DNA of 64,000 nt, taken from the NCBI GenBank assembly GCA_964400735.1, contig CAYNVQ010000007.1, forward strand, positions 124,001-188,000, written 5' to 3'. Below the pieces are notes generated by a model. The model was not told the DNA's origin. It searched no databases and saw only the letters and a list, made by a program, of their open reading frames with translations. The position numbers and the translations under genes are program-made. This document shows positions 8,505 through 17,276 of the stretch, one piece after another (within the stretch, counting starts at the first letter, position 1; each line of letters begins with the position of its first letter). Origin of the DNA: CAYNVQ01 sp964400735. Lineage in GTDB: Bacteria > Acidobacteriota > Aminicenantia > Aminicenantales > Aminicenantaceae.

Positions 8505-9669
8505 AAATCATTCGGCTGATCTGGCTTTTGGTTTTTTTGCCCGAATGGACGCTTCTCCCCTCAGGGAATACAAGCGTCACCCGGTTATAATCTTCTCCGA
8601 ATCCGATGCCCTTTTTCGAAATATCGTTGGCCACGATCAGATCCAATTTTTTTTCCTTCAGTTTCACAGAAGCATTTTCCACGATGTTGCCGGTTTCCGC
8701 CGCGAATCCCACCAGAATTTGTTTCCCTTTCTTTTTGCCTATTTTTTTTAAGATGTCCGTCGTTGGAATAAGCTCAACTGTTTTGGATAAATGCTGCTTT
8801 TTTATTTTTCGGGAAGAGACTTCAGCGAATTTAAAGTCAGAAACAGCCGCTGCCATGATTATGATATCGGTCTTCGGAAAATGGGCATCCACTTCGGATT
8901 CCATTTCTTCAGCCGTTTGGACCCTCTTAAACCGGACTCCCTGAGGTGGTATATCAGAGGTCGGGCCCGAGATGAGAACGACATCAGCTCCCCGACGAAC
9001 GGCTTCGTCGGCCAGTTCATAGCCCATTTTTCCTGAAGAGGGATTGGAAATGAATCGGACTGGATCAAAAAACTCTCTGGTGGGACCGGCTGTGACGAGG
9101 ACGGTTTTTCCTTTCAGGGATTGGCTCTGACGTATCAGGTTAAGGCCCGCATAGACGATCATCTCTACAGAAGCAAGCCGTCCCCAGCCCTCATCTCTAC
9201 AGGCCAGATACCCCTTCTCCGGCACGACGAAACGGACCCCCAAAGATTTCAGTTTTTTGATATTCGATTGGGTCGATTTATGGAGATACATAGCTTCGTT
9301 CATGGCTGGCGCGATAAGGACAGGACATTTGACGGCCAGATGGAGGGTTGAGAGAAAGTCATCGGCAATCCCCGAGGCGAATTTAGCGATCATGTTGGCG
9401 GTGGTTGGCGCCACTAAAAGAAGAGAAGTCTCCCTGGCCAGTTCGATATGAGGGATCCTTTCGGAGGACTCTCCCTGGAAAAGATCGACCATAACTTGCC
9501 GGCCCGTCAACGAACTAAAAAGCAGAGGAGAGATCAACCGCGTGGAATTCTCTGTCATGATCACCTGGACTTCACAATTTTCCTTCTGGAAGCCCCTGAC
9601 GATCTCACAGGCCTTGTAGATACTTATCGATGAACAAATCCCGAGCGCGACTTTTTTTTTCATACCCAT
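8467..9669 (-). CDS. coaBC: Bifunctional phosphopantothenoylcysteine decarboxylase/phosphopantothenate-cysteine ligase
   Basis: This 400-residue protein catalyses two successive steps of coenzyme A synthesis. The N-terminal CoaC flavoprotein half (about 1-175) has the catalytic histidine H74 (RIPHIELAR), the PAMN motif (121-124) and the active-site cysteine C157 in GYLACRDEGWGRL. The usual GGIAAYK loop is CSSISIYK. The CoaB half (from about 183) begins VTAGPTREFFDPVRF and contains ISNPSSGKMG and AAAVSDF. The ATG directly follows the gmk stop. In many bacteria rpoZ lies between these two genes; here there is no room for it. The 3' end overlaps the glycosylase gene. Confidence 0.95.
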   Translation of the reverse strand: MGMKKKVALGICSSISIYKACEIVRGFQKENCEVQVIMTENSTRLISPLLFSSLTGRQVMVDLFQGESSERIPHIELARETSLLLVAPTTANMIAKFASGIADDFLSTLHLAVKCPVLIAPAMNEAMYLHKSTQSNIKKLKSLGVRFVVPEKGYLACRDEGWGRLASVEMIVYAGLNLIRQSQSLKGKTVLVTAGPTREFFDPVRFISNPSSGKMGYELADEAVRRGADVVLISGPTSDIPPQGVRFKRVQTAEEMESEVDAHFPKTDIIIMAAAVSDFKFAEVSSRKIKKQHLSKTVELIPTTDILKKIGKKKGKQILVGFAAETGNIVENASVKLKEKKLDLIVANDISKKGIGFGEDYNRVTLVFPEGRSVHSGKKTKSQISRMIFDALEERIGKRR

Positions 9670-10275
9670 TCAATCCTCGCTCAAAAAACTGTCAATTATG
9701 GGCCTTATTTCTTTCTCTCTTCTGTCCGTTCGGCAACGCTGGCTCAATATGACCGATTTCAGCTCCTCTACGGCTTTATCGAGGTCGTCATTGACCACGA
9801 TAAAGTCAAATGCACGGTAATATTTTATTTCCCTTTTTGCCTCTTTCAGACGCCGGTTTATGACTTCAGGCTCTTCGTCCCCTCTTCCCTCCAATCTTTT
9901 TTTCAACTCAGGGAAGACCGGAGGAAGGACGAAGACAAAGAGGGCACTATCATACTTTTCTTTTACTTGCCGGGCACCTTGAACATCGATATCCAGAAGA
10001 ACATCTGCTTGACCTTCCCTCTTCTCCAGCTCTTTTCTGGGGGTCCCGTAGAAATTCCCATGAACCTCGGCCCATTCCACCAGGCAGTCCTCCTGGACCA
10101 TTTTTTTAAATTCTTTTTCAGATACAAAATAATAATCCCGGCCTTCTACTTCGGAGGCCCTCTTTTTCCGAGTGGTAAAGGACACAGAAAATTCCACTTC
10201 TTCTAAATCGCTCAGAATACGCTTGACCAAGGTTGACTTGCCGCATCCGGAAGGTCCAGTCATCACAAAAAGCAT
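9670..10275 (-). CDS. gmk: Guanylate kinase
   Basis: This 201-residue P-loop kinase phosphorylates GMP to GDP. The Walker A motif is GPSGCGKST (about 7-15). The GMP-binding region shows SFTTRKKRASEVEGRDYYF and EWAEVHGNFYGTP, and LLDIDVQGARQVK follows, all standard for Gmk. Length is normal, with a short acidic tail (DSFLSED). It sits between yicC and coaBC, the usual neighbourhood. The next gene starts immediately after its stop codon. Confidence 0.96.
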   Translation of the reverse strand: MLFVMTGPSGCGKSTLVKRILSDLEEVEFSVSFTTRKKRASEVEGRDYYFVSEKEFKKMVQEDCLVEWAEVHGNFYGTPRKELEKREGQADVLLDIDVQGARQVKEKYDSALFVFVLPPVFPELKKRLEGRGDEEPEVINRRLKEAKREIKYYRAFDFIVVNDDLDKAVEELKSVILSQRCRTDRREKEIRPIIDSFLSED

Positions 10276-10295
10276 TCGAGTCCGCCTCTATTTTT

Positions 10296-11174
10296 TCATT
10301 CGATATTTTGAATCTGCTGACGAACGCTCTCCAACTCTGATTTTATGGCTAAACAATTTTGAATCACCTTTATATCCTGCGCTTTGGAGTTTAGGGTGTT
10401 GGTCTCACGGAACAGCTCTTGGGCCAAAAAATCCAATTTTTTCCCCACCGGCTCCGATTCCTTCGACTCCAGCAGCTCTCTAAAATACCTTGCATGGGAT
10501 TTCAACCTCTCGATTTCCTCGGTCAAATCGTAGCGCTGGGCTAAAAAAGAAGCCTCCTCTTCCAGCCTGTTCTTGGATAAGGCATTTTCTCGATTGAGGT
10601 CCTCCAACCTTTCTTTCAGTTTCACCCTGATGAAATGGGGCTGTTTACTGGCTCGCTTTTCGACCAGACCGACCAGGGCCATTATTTTTTTGGCGTGACG
10701 CTTGAGCTGATTCTTTATATCGTTTCCCTCGCGGGTTCTCTCTCTCATCAACTGGTTCAGTGCTTTTTCAAAACAGCTTTCTAGGAACTGCTCTTCTATC
10801 GCGGTAAAATCCTTCCTCCAAAATTCCACAACATGGGGGATGTTCAAAAGATTCTCCAGAGAAAAAGTCATTTGTTTTCGGACGCCGATAGACGCCTTGT
10901 CTAAGCTGGAAATGATTCTCTTAATAAGATCTTCATTAATCCGAAATTCCCACTTCTCGGGGCCAAAAAATTGGACATCCAGTAGAACTTCGATTCTCCC
11001 CCTGTGAAGCTTCCTCTGGCAAAGACTTCTCAATCTGTCTTCAAGGGCTCCGAGTGGGGTTCCACGATAATTCCAATCCAAAAATCGATGATTGAGCGTC
11101 CTGATACTGACCTTCCCCGATAAGGACTTATGGACAAAAGTCTTTTCTGCATAGCCGGTCATGCTTCGGATCAA
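10296..11174 (-). CDS. yicC: YicC/YloC family endoribonuclease
   Basis: This 292-residue protein begins MIRSMTGYAEK, the hallmark start of the YicC/YloC family, and ends LAIKSELESVRQQIQNIE, the conserved DUF1732 tail. YicC is an endoribonuclease in E. coli that takes part in small-RNA turnover. The central SVRTLNHRFLD-type motif is present as SIRTLNHRFLD (about residue 23-33). It overlaps the ABC transporter gene by four bases and lies 20 bases before gmk, the widely conserved yicC-gmk pairing. No anomaly is seen. Confidence 0.94.
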   Translation of the reverse strand: MIRSMTGYAEKTFVHKSLSGKVSIRTLNHRFLDWNYRGTPLGALEDRLRSLCQRKLHRGRIEVLLDVQFFGPEKWEFRINEDLIKRIISSLDKASIGVRKQMTFSLENLLNIPHVVEFWRKDFTAIEEQFLESCFEKALNQLMRERTREGNDIKNQLKRHAKKIMALVGLVEKRASKQPHFIRVKLKERLEDLNRENALSKNRLEEEASFLAQRYDLTEEIERLKSHARYFRELLESKESEPVGKKLDFLAQELFRETNTLNSKAQDIKVIQNCLAIKSELESVRQQIQNIE

Positions 11175-12970
11175 TTCATCGACTCCTTCTCTTCAGGAAA
11201 TTGGAGGTCGTAAAGCTTGCGGTAAATCCCATTCTTTTTATAAAGCTCTCGATGGGAGCCGATCTCTGCGATCCGTCCCTTATCCAGCACCAATATCTTG
11301 TCCGCATTCCTTATCGTCGAAAGCCTATGGGCAATGACAAATGTCGTCCGGTCCTTCATAACATTTTCCAGAGCGACCTGAATCAATCTCTCGGATTCCG
11401 AGTCAAGCGCCGAAGTCGCCTCATCCAGCACCAGAATCGGCGGATTCTTGAGGATGGCTCGAGCGATGGCGATCCTTTGTCTCTGTCCAATAGAAAGCAG
11501 CCCTCCTTTTTCGCCAATTTTGGTTTCGTAACCTTGAGGGAGTCTTAGAACGAATTCATGGGCTTCTGCCGTTTTGGACGCCTCGATGATCCGCTCCAGA
11601 GGCATTTCCTCCAACCCATAGGCGATATTGTTTCTTACGGTATCATTGAAAAGGATCTGCTCCTGGGTCACGAGCCCGATCTGGTTGCGCAGAGAAGATA
11701 GGGTGACCTCCCGAATGTCGATTCCATCGATCATTATTTTTCCGCCTGTGGCATCGTAAAAGCGGGAGATGAGGTTGACGATGGTCGTCTTTCCTGCTCC
11801 GCTCAATCCGATAAGGGCCACTTTTTCTTTGGGAAGAATTTCAAACTCGACATCATCAAGAACGTGAATGCTCTCGTTATAATTGAAGGAAACTTTCTGG
11901 AACTGCACATGCCCTTTGGCGGGAGGGAGAGGATAGGCCCGGGGATGCTCCAAAATCCGGGGTCTGGCGTCCAAAATTTCACTGATCCTTTCATAGCTGG
12001 CCACACCTTGCTGGATGGCAACATTGGCATGGCTTACTTTTTTTATGGGCGTGTACATGTAGAAAAGAGCCATGACAAAGGATCCAAAGTCTCCTGGACT
12101 CATGTATCCCTGGACGATTCGTCTGGTCCCGACAAACAGGATGAACGCTCCTACGATCCCGCCTAAAAATTCCATAAAAGGAGAGGAAAGGCTGCCGATC
12201 CAGGCGAGTTTCAGGCTCGTTTTCATATAGTTTTTGGTGGCCTTGAAAAATTTTTGCAGCTCGAACTTCTCCATGGTAAAGGCTTTGACGATCTTGTTTC
12301 CGGTGATAGTTTCATGAAGGATCTTGTAGATGTCCGCCATCCGAATCTGATTGATTCTCCCCCTCTTTTTAAGCTCATGGCTGAAAATGGCCAGTGGAAT
12401 GACCGCCAGAGGAGTGATGATAACGGAAACCAGAGCCAAGTGCCAGTCGATGAAGAATATCCCGAACAGAAGAGCGGCAATGACCAGGATTTCCCGAACA
12501 AAATCCCCCATGCTTCCCGATACTGCCTCCTGAATTTTATCCACGTCGTTGGTCAAACGGGACAAGAGTTCTCCCGTGGTCGTCCGGTCAAAATAATCTG
12601 CGGATTGAAACACAACGTGTTCCGAGAGGTCATCTCTGATTTTCTTCGATACCTTGAGACCGATGGACTTCATCAGAAAAGAGGAAAGAAAGGTGAACAG
12701 CCCCTTGCCGAACAGAGCAACCACAAGAAGCAAGGGAAGAAACCGCATGAGCTGTTCTTCGCTCACGTATCGAAAGATAACATCCAGAAAACGGGTCTTT
12801 TCCACAACGGCTTCCGGTCCAAGCTTGAGCATTTTGTCCATAATGGGTTGGACCAGATTGACGAATACATAGGTAAAAAAGGCGACAAAAATCGTGAAAA
12901 AAATAGAGAGGAAAAGCTTGTTTTTTTCGATGAGTGTGAGCCTTAAGAGTTTTAGAATATCTTTGGCCAT
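11171..12970 (-). CDS. ABC exporter with fused permease and ATPase (MsbA-like)
   Basis: This 599-residue half-transporter has six predicted membrane helices (about 15-320) followed by a nucleotide-binding domain. The ATPase domain shows Walker A GLSGAGKTT, a Q-loop (GLVTQEQILFND), Walker B ILVLDEATSALD and the H-loop IAHRLST. The ABC signature reads LLSIGQRQR instead of LSGGQ, a single change at a conserved glycine. By similarity to MsbA it may flip lipid A or another lipid, but the substrate cannot be read from the sequence. It is translationally coupled to yicC and lies 6 bases after the Asd-like gene. Confidence 0.9.
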   Translation of the reverse strand: MAKDILKLLRLTLIEKNKLFLSIFFTIFVAFFTYVFVNLVQPIMDKMLKLGPEAVVEKTRFLDVIFRYVSEEQLMRFLPLLLVVALFGKGLFTFLSSFLMKSIGLKVSKKIRDDLSEHVVFQSADYFDRTTTGELLSRLTNDVDKIQEAVSGSMGDFVREILVIAALLFGIFFIDWHLALVSVIITPLAVIPLAIFSHELKKRGRINQIRMADIYKILHETITGNKIVKAFTMEKFELQKFFKATKNYMKTSLKLAWIGSLSSPFMEFLGGIVGAFILFVGTRRIVQGYMSPGDFGSFVMALFYMYTPIKKVSHANVAIQQGVASYERISEILDARPRILEHPRAYPLPPAKGHVQFQKVSFNYNESIHVLDDVEFEILPKEKVALIGLSGAGKTTIVNLISRFYDATGGKIMIDGIDIREVTLSSLRNQIGLVTQEQILFNDTVRNNIAYGLEEMPLERIIEASKTAEAHEFVLRLPQGYETKIGEKGGLLSIGQRQRIAIARAILKNPPILVLDEATSALDSESERLIQVALENVMKDRTTFVIAHRLSTIRNADKILVLDKGRIAEIGSHRELYKKNGIYRKLYDLQFPEEKESMN

Positions 12971-12976
12971 TTTTGC

Positions 12977-13999
12977 TCAGGGGGCTTGAGAGAATAATTC
13001 GAGAATTTCGAAGGCGTTCAGGGCTGAACCCCGGGTTAAGTTGTCCGCCACGGCCCAAACCCAAAAAGTGTTGGGTTTGGTTGTCTCTTTTTTTATTTGG
13101 CCCACAAAAATTTTATCCTTGCCCGCTACGTGAACAGAGGAAACCGGACAATACTCGGAAGGAGGAGCCACCTTGAAACTGGGTGAAGCCTCAAAAAGAT
13201 TCACGAGATCCCGAATACTGGCATTTTTATCAAGCTCAAGATAGATCATGAGGGAATAGGTATGAAAAACAGGTGCCTGGATGAGCGAAAGGGACAGGGG
13301 GAGGTCTTTGATAGCCAGAACACGCTTGATCTCGGAAAGAATTTGTTTCTCTGAGGAAGAAAAACCGTCCTTATCCGGTGAGTCCGTGTGAGAGAGAAGA
13401 TTAAAGGCTATCTGCGTTTTAAAGGTCTTCTTGTTAATCGCCGAGCTGTTGAGAACGGCAAAGGATTGATCGGCCAGCTCCTCTATCCCGGGATCATCGA
13501 AGGCCGAAGCCGGCTGGAGCACGATAGCCACTGCCTTCACAAGACGGAATTTCTCGACCATCACGCTCAATACGTGGCTCAGGATAATCGTCACCGGATG
13601 AGGATTGGCAATGAGGGAAGGATTATTTTGAAGAACGGCCTGATGGTTCACGCCGGCAACAGCCAGAGGAACTTTGTATTCCTGGTTGAACGTACCGTTC
13701 AAGTCGATGGCGATAATCTTTTTCTGGGCCGCAAGCTGGCCGATCGCCTTGTTCGTTTGGCTATCAGCGGCCAGGAAAACGACATCGTTCTTCAAGGCAG
13801 CGTCTTTATCGAGGGGAAGGATCACACGGGGTTCACCCTGAAATTCGGTCAATTTCGAGTATGTCTCCTTGACATCCGGATCGAAAAACTCCACCTTTTC
13901 CAACGGAAACTTTTTCTCCTCCAGAACGTTCTTGATTTCCATTCCGCGGAAAGTATCGGTCCCGACCAGGGCCACGCTGATTCTTTTTTGTCGACTCAT
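12977..13999 (-). CDS. Aspartate-semialdehyde dehydrogenase-like protein lacking the catalytic cysteine (USG-1-like)
   Basis: This 340-residue protein has the fold pattern of aspartate-semialdehyde dehydrogenase: an N-terminal VALVGTDTFRGMEI nucleotide-binding strand and loop, NPSLIANP, QAPVFHTYS and a C-terminal VWAVADNLTRGSALNA. The active-site motif NPNCST of true Asd is NPHPVT here (132-137), so the catalytic cysteine is a proline at position 135. That excludes normal dehydrogenase chemistry. E. coli USG-1 and similar paralogues have also lost activity. The DNLTRGSA motif is intact, so the binding surface may be conserved. It is in an operon with the DUF465 and ABC transporter genes; its role is unknown. 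Confidence 0.8.
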   Translation of the reverse strand: MSRQKRISVALVGTDTFRGMEIKNVLEEKKFPLEKVEFFDPDVKETYSKLTEFQGEPRVILPLDKDAALKNDVVFLAADSQTNKAIGQLAAQKKIIAIDLNGTFNQEYKVPLAVAGVNHQAVLQNNPSLIANPHPVTIILSHVLSVMVEKFRLVKAVAIVLQPASAFDDPGIEELADQSFAVLNSSAINKKTFKTQIAFNLLSHTDSPDKDGFSSSEKQILSEIKRVLAIKDLPLSLSLIQAPVFHTYSLMIYLELDKNASIRDLVNLFEASPSFKVAPPSEYCPVSSVHVAGKDKIFVGQIKKETTKPNTFWVWAVADNLTRGSALNAFEILELFSQAP

Positions 14000-14016
14000 A
14001 GTCTGCTGAAATATTT

Positions 14017-14241
14017 TTATCGGATTGACTTTCTAAACTCCGTCATAAGATGATACATTTTATCCTTAAGGATAAGCTTCTTCTTTTTGAGCTGTTTTTC
14101 CTTCAACTTTTCCTCGTCCGTCAAATAGCCCTTTGACTGAAATTTGGACAGCCTATTTTCCAGCTTCCGGTGCTTCTCGAAGGCCTCCCGGAACTCCTTG
14201 TTCTCTTTAAGCAAACGCTTTTTGATTTCCTGTTCTTCCAT
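14017..14241 (-). CDS. DUF465 (YdcH-like) small helical protein
   Basis: This 74-residue protein is almost entirely charged alpha-helix: LLKENKEFREAFEKHRKLE, then SKGYLTDEEKLKEKQLKKKK and LILKDKMYHLM. The helix, LT(D/P)EE turn and Lys-rich second helix match the YdcH/DUF465 family, an uncharacterised small coiled-coil hairpin. It is the first gene of the minus-strand operon, about 25 bases below the predicted promoter at 14266-14294, and a GGAGGG lies upstream of its ATG. It ends 17 bases before the Asd-like gene. Confidence 0.85.
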   Translation of the reverse strand: MEEQEIKKRLLKENKEFREAFEKHRKLENRLSKFQSKGYLTDEEKLKEKQLKKKKLILKDKMYHLMTEFRKSIR

Positions 14242-14265
14242 ATCTAGTCGGCCCTCCAGGTGGAA

Positions 14266-14294
14266 AGAATATCACAACGGCCCTCCTATTTCAA
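14266..14294 (-). promoter_or_regulatory. Sigma-70-type promoter for the DUF465-priA operon
   Basis: On the minus strand a TTGAAA -35 box (14289-14294) and a TATTCT -10 box (14266-14271) are separated by 17 bases. A TGA precedes the -10 box (extended -10). It lies just upstream of the first gene of the eight-gene operon and divergent from the tRNA-Phe promoter. Confidence 0.65.
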
Positions 14295-14331
14295 TTTTCC
14301 CTCTTGGCCTGTTCGACCGTCATTTTTCTCA

Positions 14332-14360
14332 TTGACTTTGAGCACGAAGCTCATTATACT
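14332..14360 (+). promoter_or_regulatory. Sigma-70-type promoter of tRNA-Phe
   Basis: TTGACT (14332-14337) and TATACT (14355-14360) are separated by 17 bases and lie 34 bases before the tRNA 5' end. This is close to consensus and fits a strong stable-RNA promoter. Confidence 0.75.
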
Positions 14361-14394
14361 AAAGCCCGAGTTAAACCGAATCCTTTCACAAGAA

Positions 14395-14467
14395 GGCGAG
14401 GTAGCTCAGTCGGTAGAGCGAGAGACTGAAAATCTCTGCGTCGGCGGTTCGATTCCGTCCCTCGCCA
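14395..14467 (+). tRNA. tRNA-Phe (GAA)
   Basis: A full cloverleaf can be folded. The acceptor strands GGCGAGG and CCTCGCC pair perfectly, followed by discriminator A. The D arm contains AGCTCAGTCGGTAGAGC. The anticodon stem AGAGA/TCTCT encloses CTGAAAA with anticodon GAA, and the T arm contains GGTTCGATTCC. The 3' CCA is not encoded. The gene is 73 bases long. A T-rich stretch follows within 20 bases. Confidence 0.97.
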
Positions 14468-14602
14468 TTCCCCCTCTTTCATCCATTATTTTTTTGGGAG
14501 CTGGTGTTTTTTCCTCCTCGACCAGCCAGCCCAACCATAAAAATATTCCCTAAAAAGTTAGAAAATCCCCTTGATCATGAAGAAAGAATAGGCAAAACTC
14601 GT

Positions 14603-15460
14603 TCAAGTCTTCAGGTATTCTTTGAGCGTTTTGCGGAATTCGGGCCGCTTGAGAGCCAGTTCGATGGTCGCCTGTATAAATTCCAGTTTATCTCCGGCAT
14701 CATAACGGGTTCCTTCAAATAGGTATCCGTAAACCGGTTGGTTCTTCAGCAAGATACCGATGGCATCCGTGATTTGAATCTCTCCGCTCTTATCAGGGGG
14801 AGTTTCTTTGATCGCATCGAATATTTCCGGAGTGAAAACGTACCTTCCGATCAAGGCCAAGTCGGAAAAAGCCTTCTCCGGACCTGGTTTTTCCACCAGG
14901 TCCTCGACTTGGAAAACCCTTTCCGATATCTGTCTAGGCTTGATGATGCCGTACTTTTTCATTCCCTCTTCATCCGTCCTGCCGAGGACAATCACGGAAG
15001 CCTCGTATTTTTCATAGACATCGATCAACTGCCGGATACAGGGCTTTTCACAATCATAAATATCGTCGGGTAAGAGAACGGCAAAGGGTTCATTCCCGAT
15101 GAATCCTTCGGCCATCAGGATGGCGTGTCCTAATCCCAATGCTTCTTTCTGACGTATGTAATAGAATTCTGCGAGATTGGATATCCTTCGGACCTCATCA
15201 AGAAAGTCGAATTTTCCCTTCTCTTCCAGAAACCGCTCCAATTCAGGGCTGCTGTCGAAATGATCTTCGATGGAAGACTTTCCCCGGCTGATGATGACGG
15301 CAATTTTTTCGATTCCGGCGCTCACGGCTTCTTCCACACCGTACTGGATCAAAGGCTTGTCCACCACGTTCAGCATTTCTTTGGGTTGGGCCTTCGTAGC
15401 GGGCAGGAAACGTGTTCCAAATCCCGCGGAGGGAATCACAGCTTTCTTAATCACGTGCAT
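14603..15460 (-). CDS. galU: UTP-glucose-1-phosphate uridylyltransferase
   Basis: This 285-residue nucleotidyltransferase makes UDP-glucose from UTP and glucose-1-phosphate for envelope polysaccharides. The N-terminal signature is KKAVIPSAGFGTRFLPATKAQPKEML. The family motifs VVDKPLIQYGVEEAV, FAVLLPDDI, EKPGPEKAFSDLALIGRYVF and GTRYDAGDKLEFIQA are present. Length matches bacterial GalU. It stands alone between the tRNA and the porin gene on the minus strand. Its start ATG is preceded by AAAGGTAAG, an adequate ribosome-binding site. Confidence 0.95.
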   Translation of the reverse strand: MHVIKKAVIPSAGFGTRFLPATKAQPKEMLNVVDKPLIQYGVEEAVSAGIEKIAVIISRGKSSIEDHFDSSPELERFLEEKGKFDFLDEVRRISNLAEFYYIRQKEALGLGHAILMAEGFIGNEPFAVLLPDDIYDCEKPCIRQLIDVYEKYEASVIVLGRTDEEGMKKYGIIKPRQISERVFQVEDLVEKPGPEKAFSDLALIGRYVFTPEIFDAIKETPPDKSGEIQITDAIGILLKNQPVYGYLFEGTRYDAGDKLEFIQATIELALKRPEFRKTLKEYLKT

Positions 15461-15570
15461 TTTCTTACCTTTGGATAGTACGGCTACTTTTTAACTCTTT
15501 CCGCCTAAAATCCTTGGTGAGCCCAGGATGTCTGTTTCCCAGCTTTTTGGCTCAAGCTCGGATCGACCGT

Positions 15571-16884
15571 TTAGAATCTATAACTTATGGAGAGATTGGG
15601 GATGATGACTGTGATGTTGTAGGTCCCCGGCATGGCTGTTTCCCACTCCGGATCGATCAATGTTTTCAACAAATCGACGGTTCTCTCCTTCCCCATCATG
15701 TACTCGACTCCGAACTCGAGCTGAAGGCCATCGAGGGCATACCCGATTCCCGCTGTGATCACATTGAAGTCGAAGCTGGGAAGAAGGGCATTCATAGTTT
15801 TGTCCGGAGCGGGTGAGGGATCCCAATAGTAACCGCCACGGAAGGCCCAGGCATTTAGCCTGTATTCTGCCCCTAGCCGGAACTGTATGGCATCCTTCCA
15901 GTACATGGGCCTATCCTTGGCCTCCTCCATTAGCAATTGCCAGTAAAGATCCTTATAGTCTGTCTCGATCACGTCGATTTTCGACCATTGGGTGAACTGG
16001 ACATCGGCCGTGAGAGTCAGGGATTCGACAGGTCTAACCGCAACTCCTGCCGCCACCCATAACGGCCAGGTCACCTCTCTATCCAAGTCCGAGCTCGCAT
16101 TCAGATCCAAACCCATGGCTGTACCTAGAAGAGCAAATTTTGGAATGGAGGCATCGCCTTTAAAAGACACTTTGCTCGGGGTGCGAATCGTGGCTCCGAT
16201 GCTGAACATATCGCTCGGCTGCACCAGAATTCCGAATGTCGCGCCGAATCCCCACCCTTTCATGCTTTCATCGTATTGCCCCAGATCGACTTCATAAGGA
16301 GGCGCCGGGATTTCGGTCGATCCGGCATGAAAGGCTACATCGAACATGCCGTAGTTGATATTCAGCGCCGCACCGATCGATATTTTCTCGTTCAGGTTAA
16401 AGGCAATAGCGGGAGCGATGGTCACCAGCCCGATTTTGCTTCTCCACTCGAGATCCGGATTATTATTGGCCACCCAGGCAAAATCACTCCCATCCCATTC
16501 AGCTCCCAAGCCCGATGGAGTATACACGCCGAGACCTACCACTACTTTCTCGTTGATAGGATGGTAATAGGCCACCATGCCTCCCAGATAATTTTTGGTC
16601 ACGGTCTTGGCATCCACAACCGGCGCCCCGCCGATGGATAATTCGTAGGTGGCGGAGGGGATGATATCGGTTCCGTGAAAGCCAAAGTACTTATTCTGAA
16701 AATGTGCAATACCGGCAGGATTCCAGAATATCGCGCTGAAATCATCCGCTAACCCGACAAATGCCCCTCCCATGGTCAGGGCTTTTGTTCCCAGACTGTT
16801 TAAATTCAATCCATTGGCTATCAGAATAGGGCTCAAAAAAAACAGGCATAAAGATGTGATAAAAAGTATTTTCGCTCTCTTCAT
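15571..16884 (-). CDS. OmpP1/FadL/TodX-family outer-membrane transporter
   Basis: This 437-residue outer-membrane barrel has a signal peptide (about 1-23, ending near LIANG). The diagnostic FadL N-terminal hatch region follows: NLNSLGTKALTMGGAFVGLADD and AIFWNPAGIA. It ends with the aromatic barrel terminus LSISYRF. FadL-family proteins carry hydrophobic molecules such as long-chain fatty acids across the outer membrane; the substrate here is not known. A GAGGAGG ribosome-binding site and a -35 like TTGACA (16938-16943) lie upstream. It appears to be a single-gene unit. Confidence 0.92.
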   Translation of the reverse strand: MKRAKILFITSLCLFFLSPILIANGLNLNSLGTKALTMGGAFVGLADDFSAIFWNPAGIAHFQNKYFGFHGTDIIPSATYELSIGGAPVVDAKTVTKNYLGGMVAYYHPINEKVVVGLGVYTPSGLGAEWDGSDFAWVANNNPDLEWRSKIGLVTIAPAIAFNLNEKISIGAALNINYGMFDVAFHAGSTEIPAPPYEVDLGQYDESMKGWGFGATFGILVQPSDMFSIGATIRTPSKVSFKGDASIPKFALLGTAMGLDLNASSDLDREVTWPLWVAAGVAVRPVESLTLTADVQFTQWSKIDVIETDYKDLYWQLLMEEAKDRPMYWKDAIQFRLGAEYRLNAWAFRGGYYWDPSPAPDKTMNALLPSFDFNVITAGIGYALDGLQLEFGVEYMMGKERTVDLLKTLIDPEWETAMPGTYNITVIIPNLSISYRF

Positions 16885-16914
16885 GGTAACCTCCTCTTTT
16901 AATATTCTTAATTA

Positions 16915-16943
16915 CGTTTACGCCTTTTTTTATTCTTTGTCAA
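16915..16943 (-). promoter_or_regulatory. Possible promoter of the FadL-type porin gene
   Basis: On the minus strand a consensus TTGACA (16938-16943) is followed after 17 bases by TAAACG (16915-16920), a weak -10. It lies about 30 bases upstream of the porin start codon. Confidence 0.4.
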
Positions 16944-16983
16944 ATTCCATCCCTAGTGTGAGACATTCCCAAACCGCAGCCGC

Positions 16984-17214
16984 TCAAACATCTTCGACGG
17001 CCTGAACCTCTCTGATCTCCGGGACTTGTTTTTTTATGAAGCGAGTGACGCCATGGGTCAGGGTCATTTGCCTCATGGGACATCCCACACAGGCTCCCAA
17101 CAGACGCACCTTCACCACACCATCCTCCGTGACATCGACCAGCTCTACATCCCCTCCATCCGCCTGGAGATGGGGCCTCAATTCCTCTATGGCTTTCTGG
17201 ACTTTTTCTTTCAT
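16984..17214 (-). CDS. NifU C-terminal domain protein, iron-sulfur scaffold
   Basis: This 76-residue protein consists of a single NifU-like C-terminal domain. It shows LRPHLQADGGDVELVDV and the cluster-binding CxxC at C42 and C45 (GACVGCPM), then MTLTHGVTRFIKKQVPEI. Stand-alone Nfu domains carry and deliver Fe-S clusters to target apoproteins. It lies 62 bases downstream of clpB on the same strand and may be read with it. A nearby consumer of clusters is the family-4 uracil glycosylase. Confidence 0.93.
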   Translation of the reverse strand: MKEKVQKAIEELRPHLQADGGDVELVDVTEDGVVKVRLLGACVGCPMRQMTLTHGVTRFIKKQVPEIREVQAVEDV

Positions 17215-17276
17215 TATTGACTTCCTCCTATTTTTCGTTTAGACACATCATCCTTTTAAGCCAGGATTCGAAACGG

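Noticed and set aside
14468..14602. A Rho-independent terminator behind tRNA-Phe
   Set aside because: T-rich runs occur, but no stable stem precedes them; CTGGT/ACCAG pairing is too weak and widely spaced.
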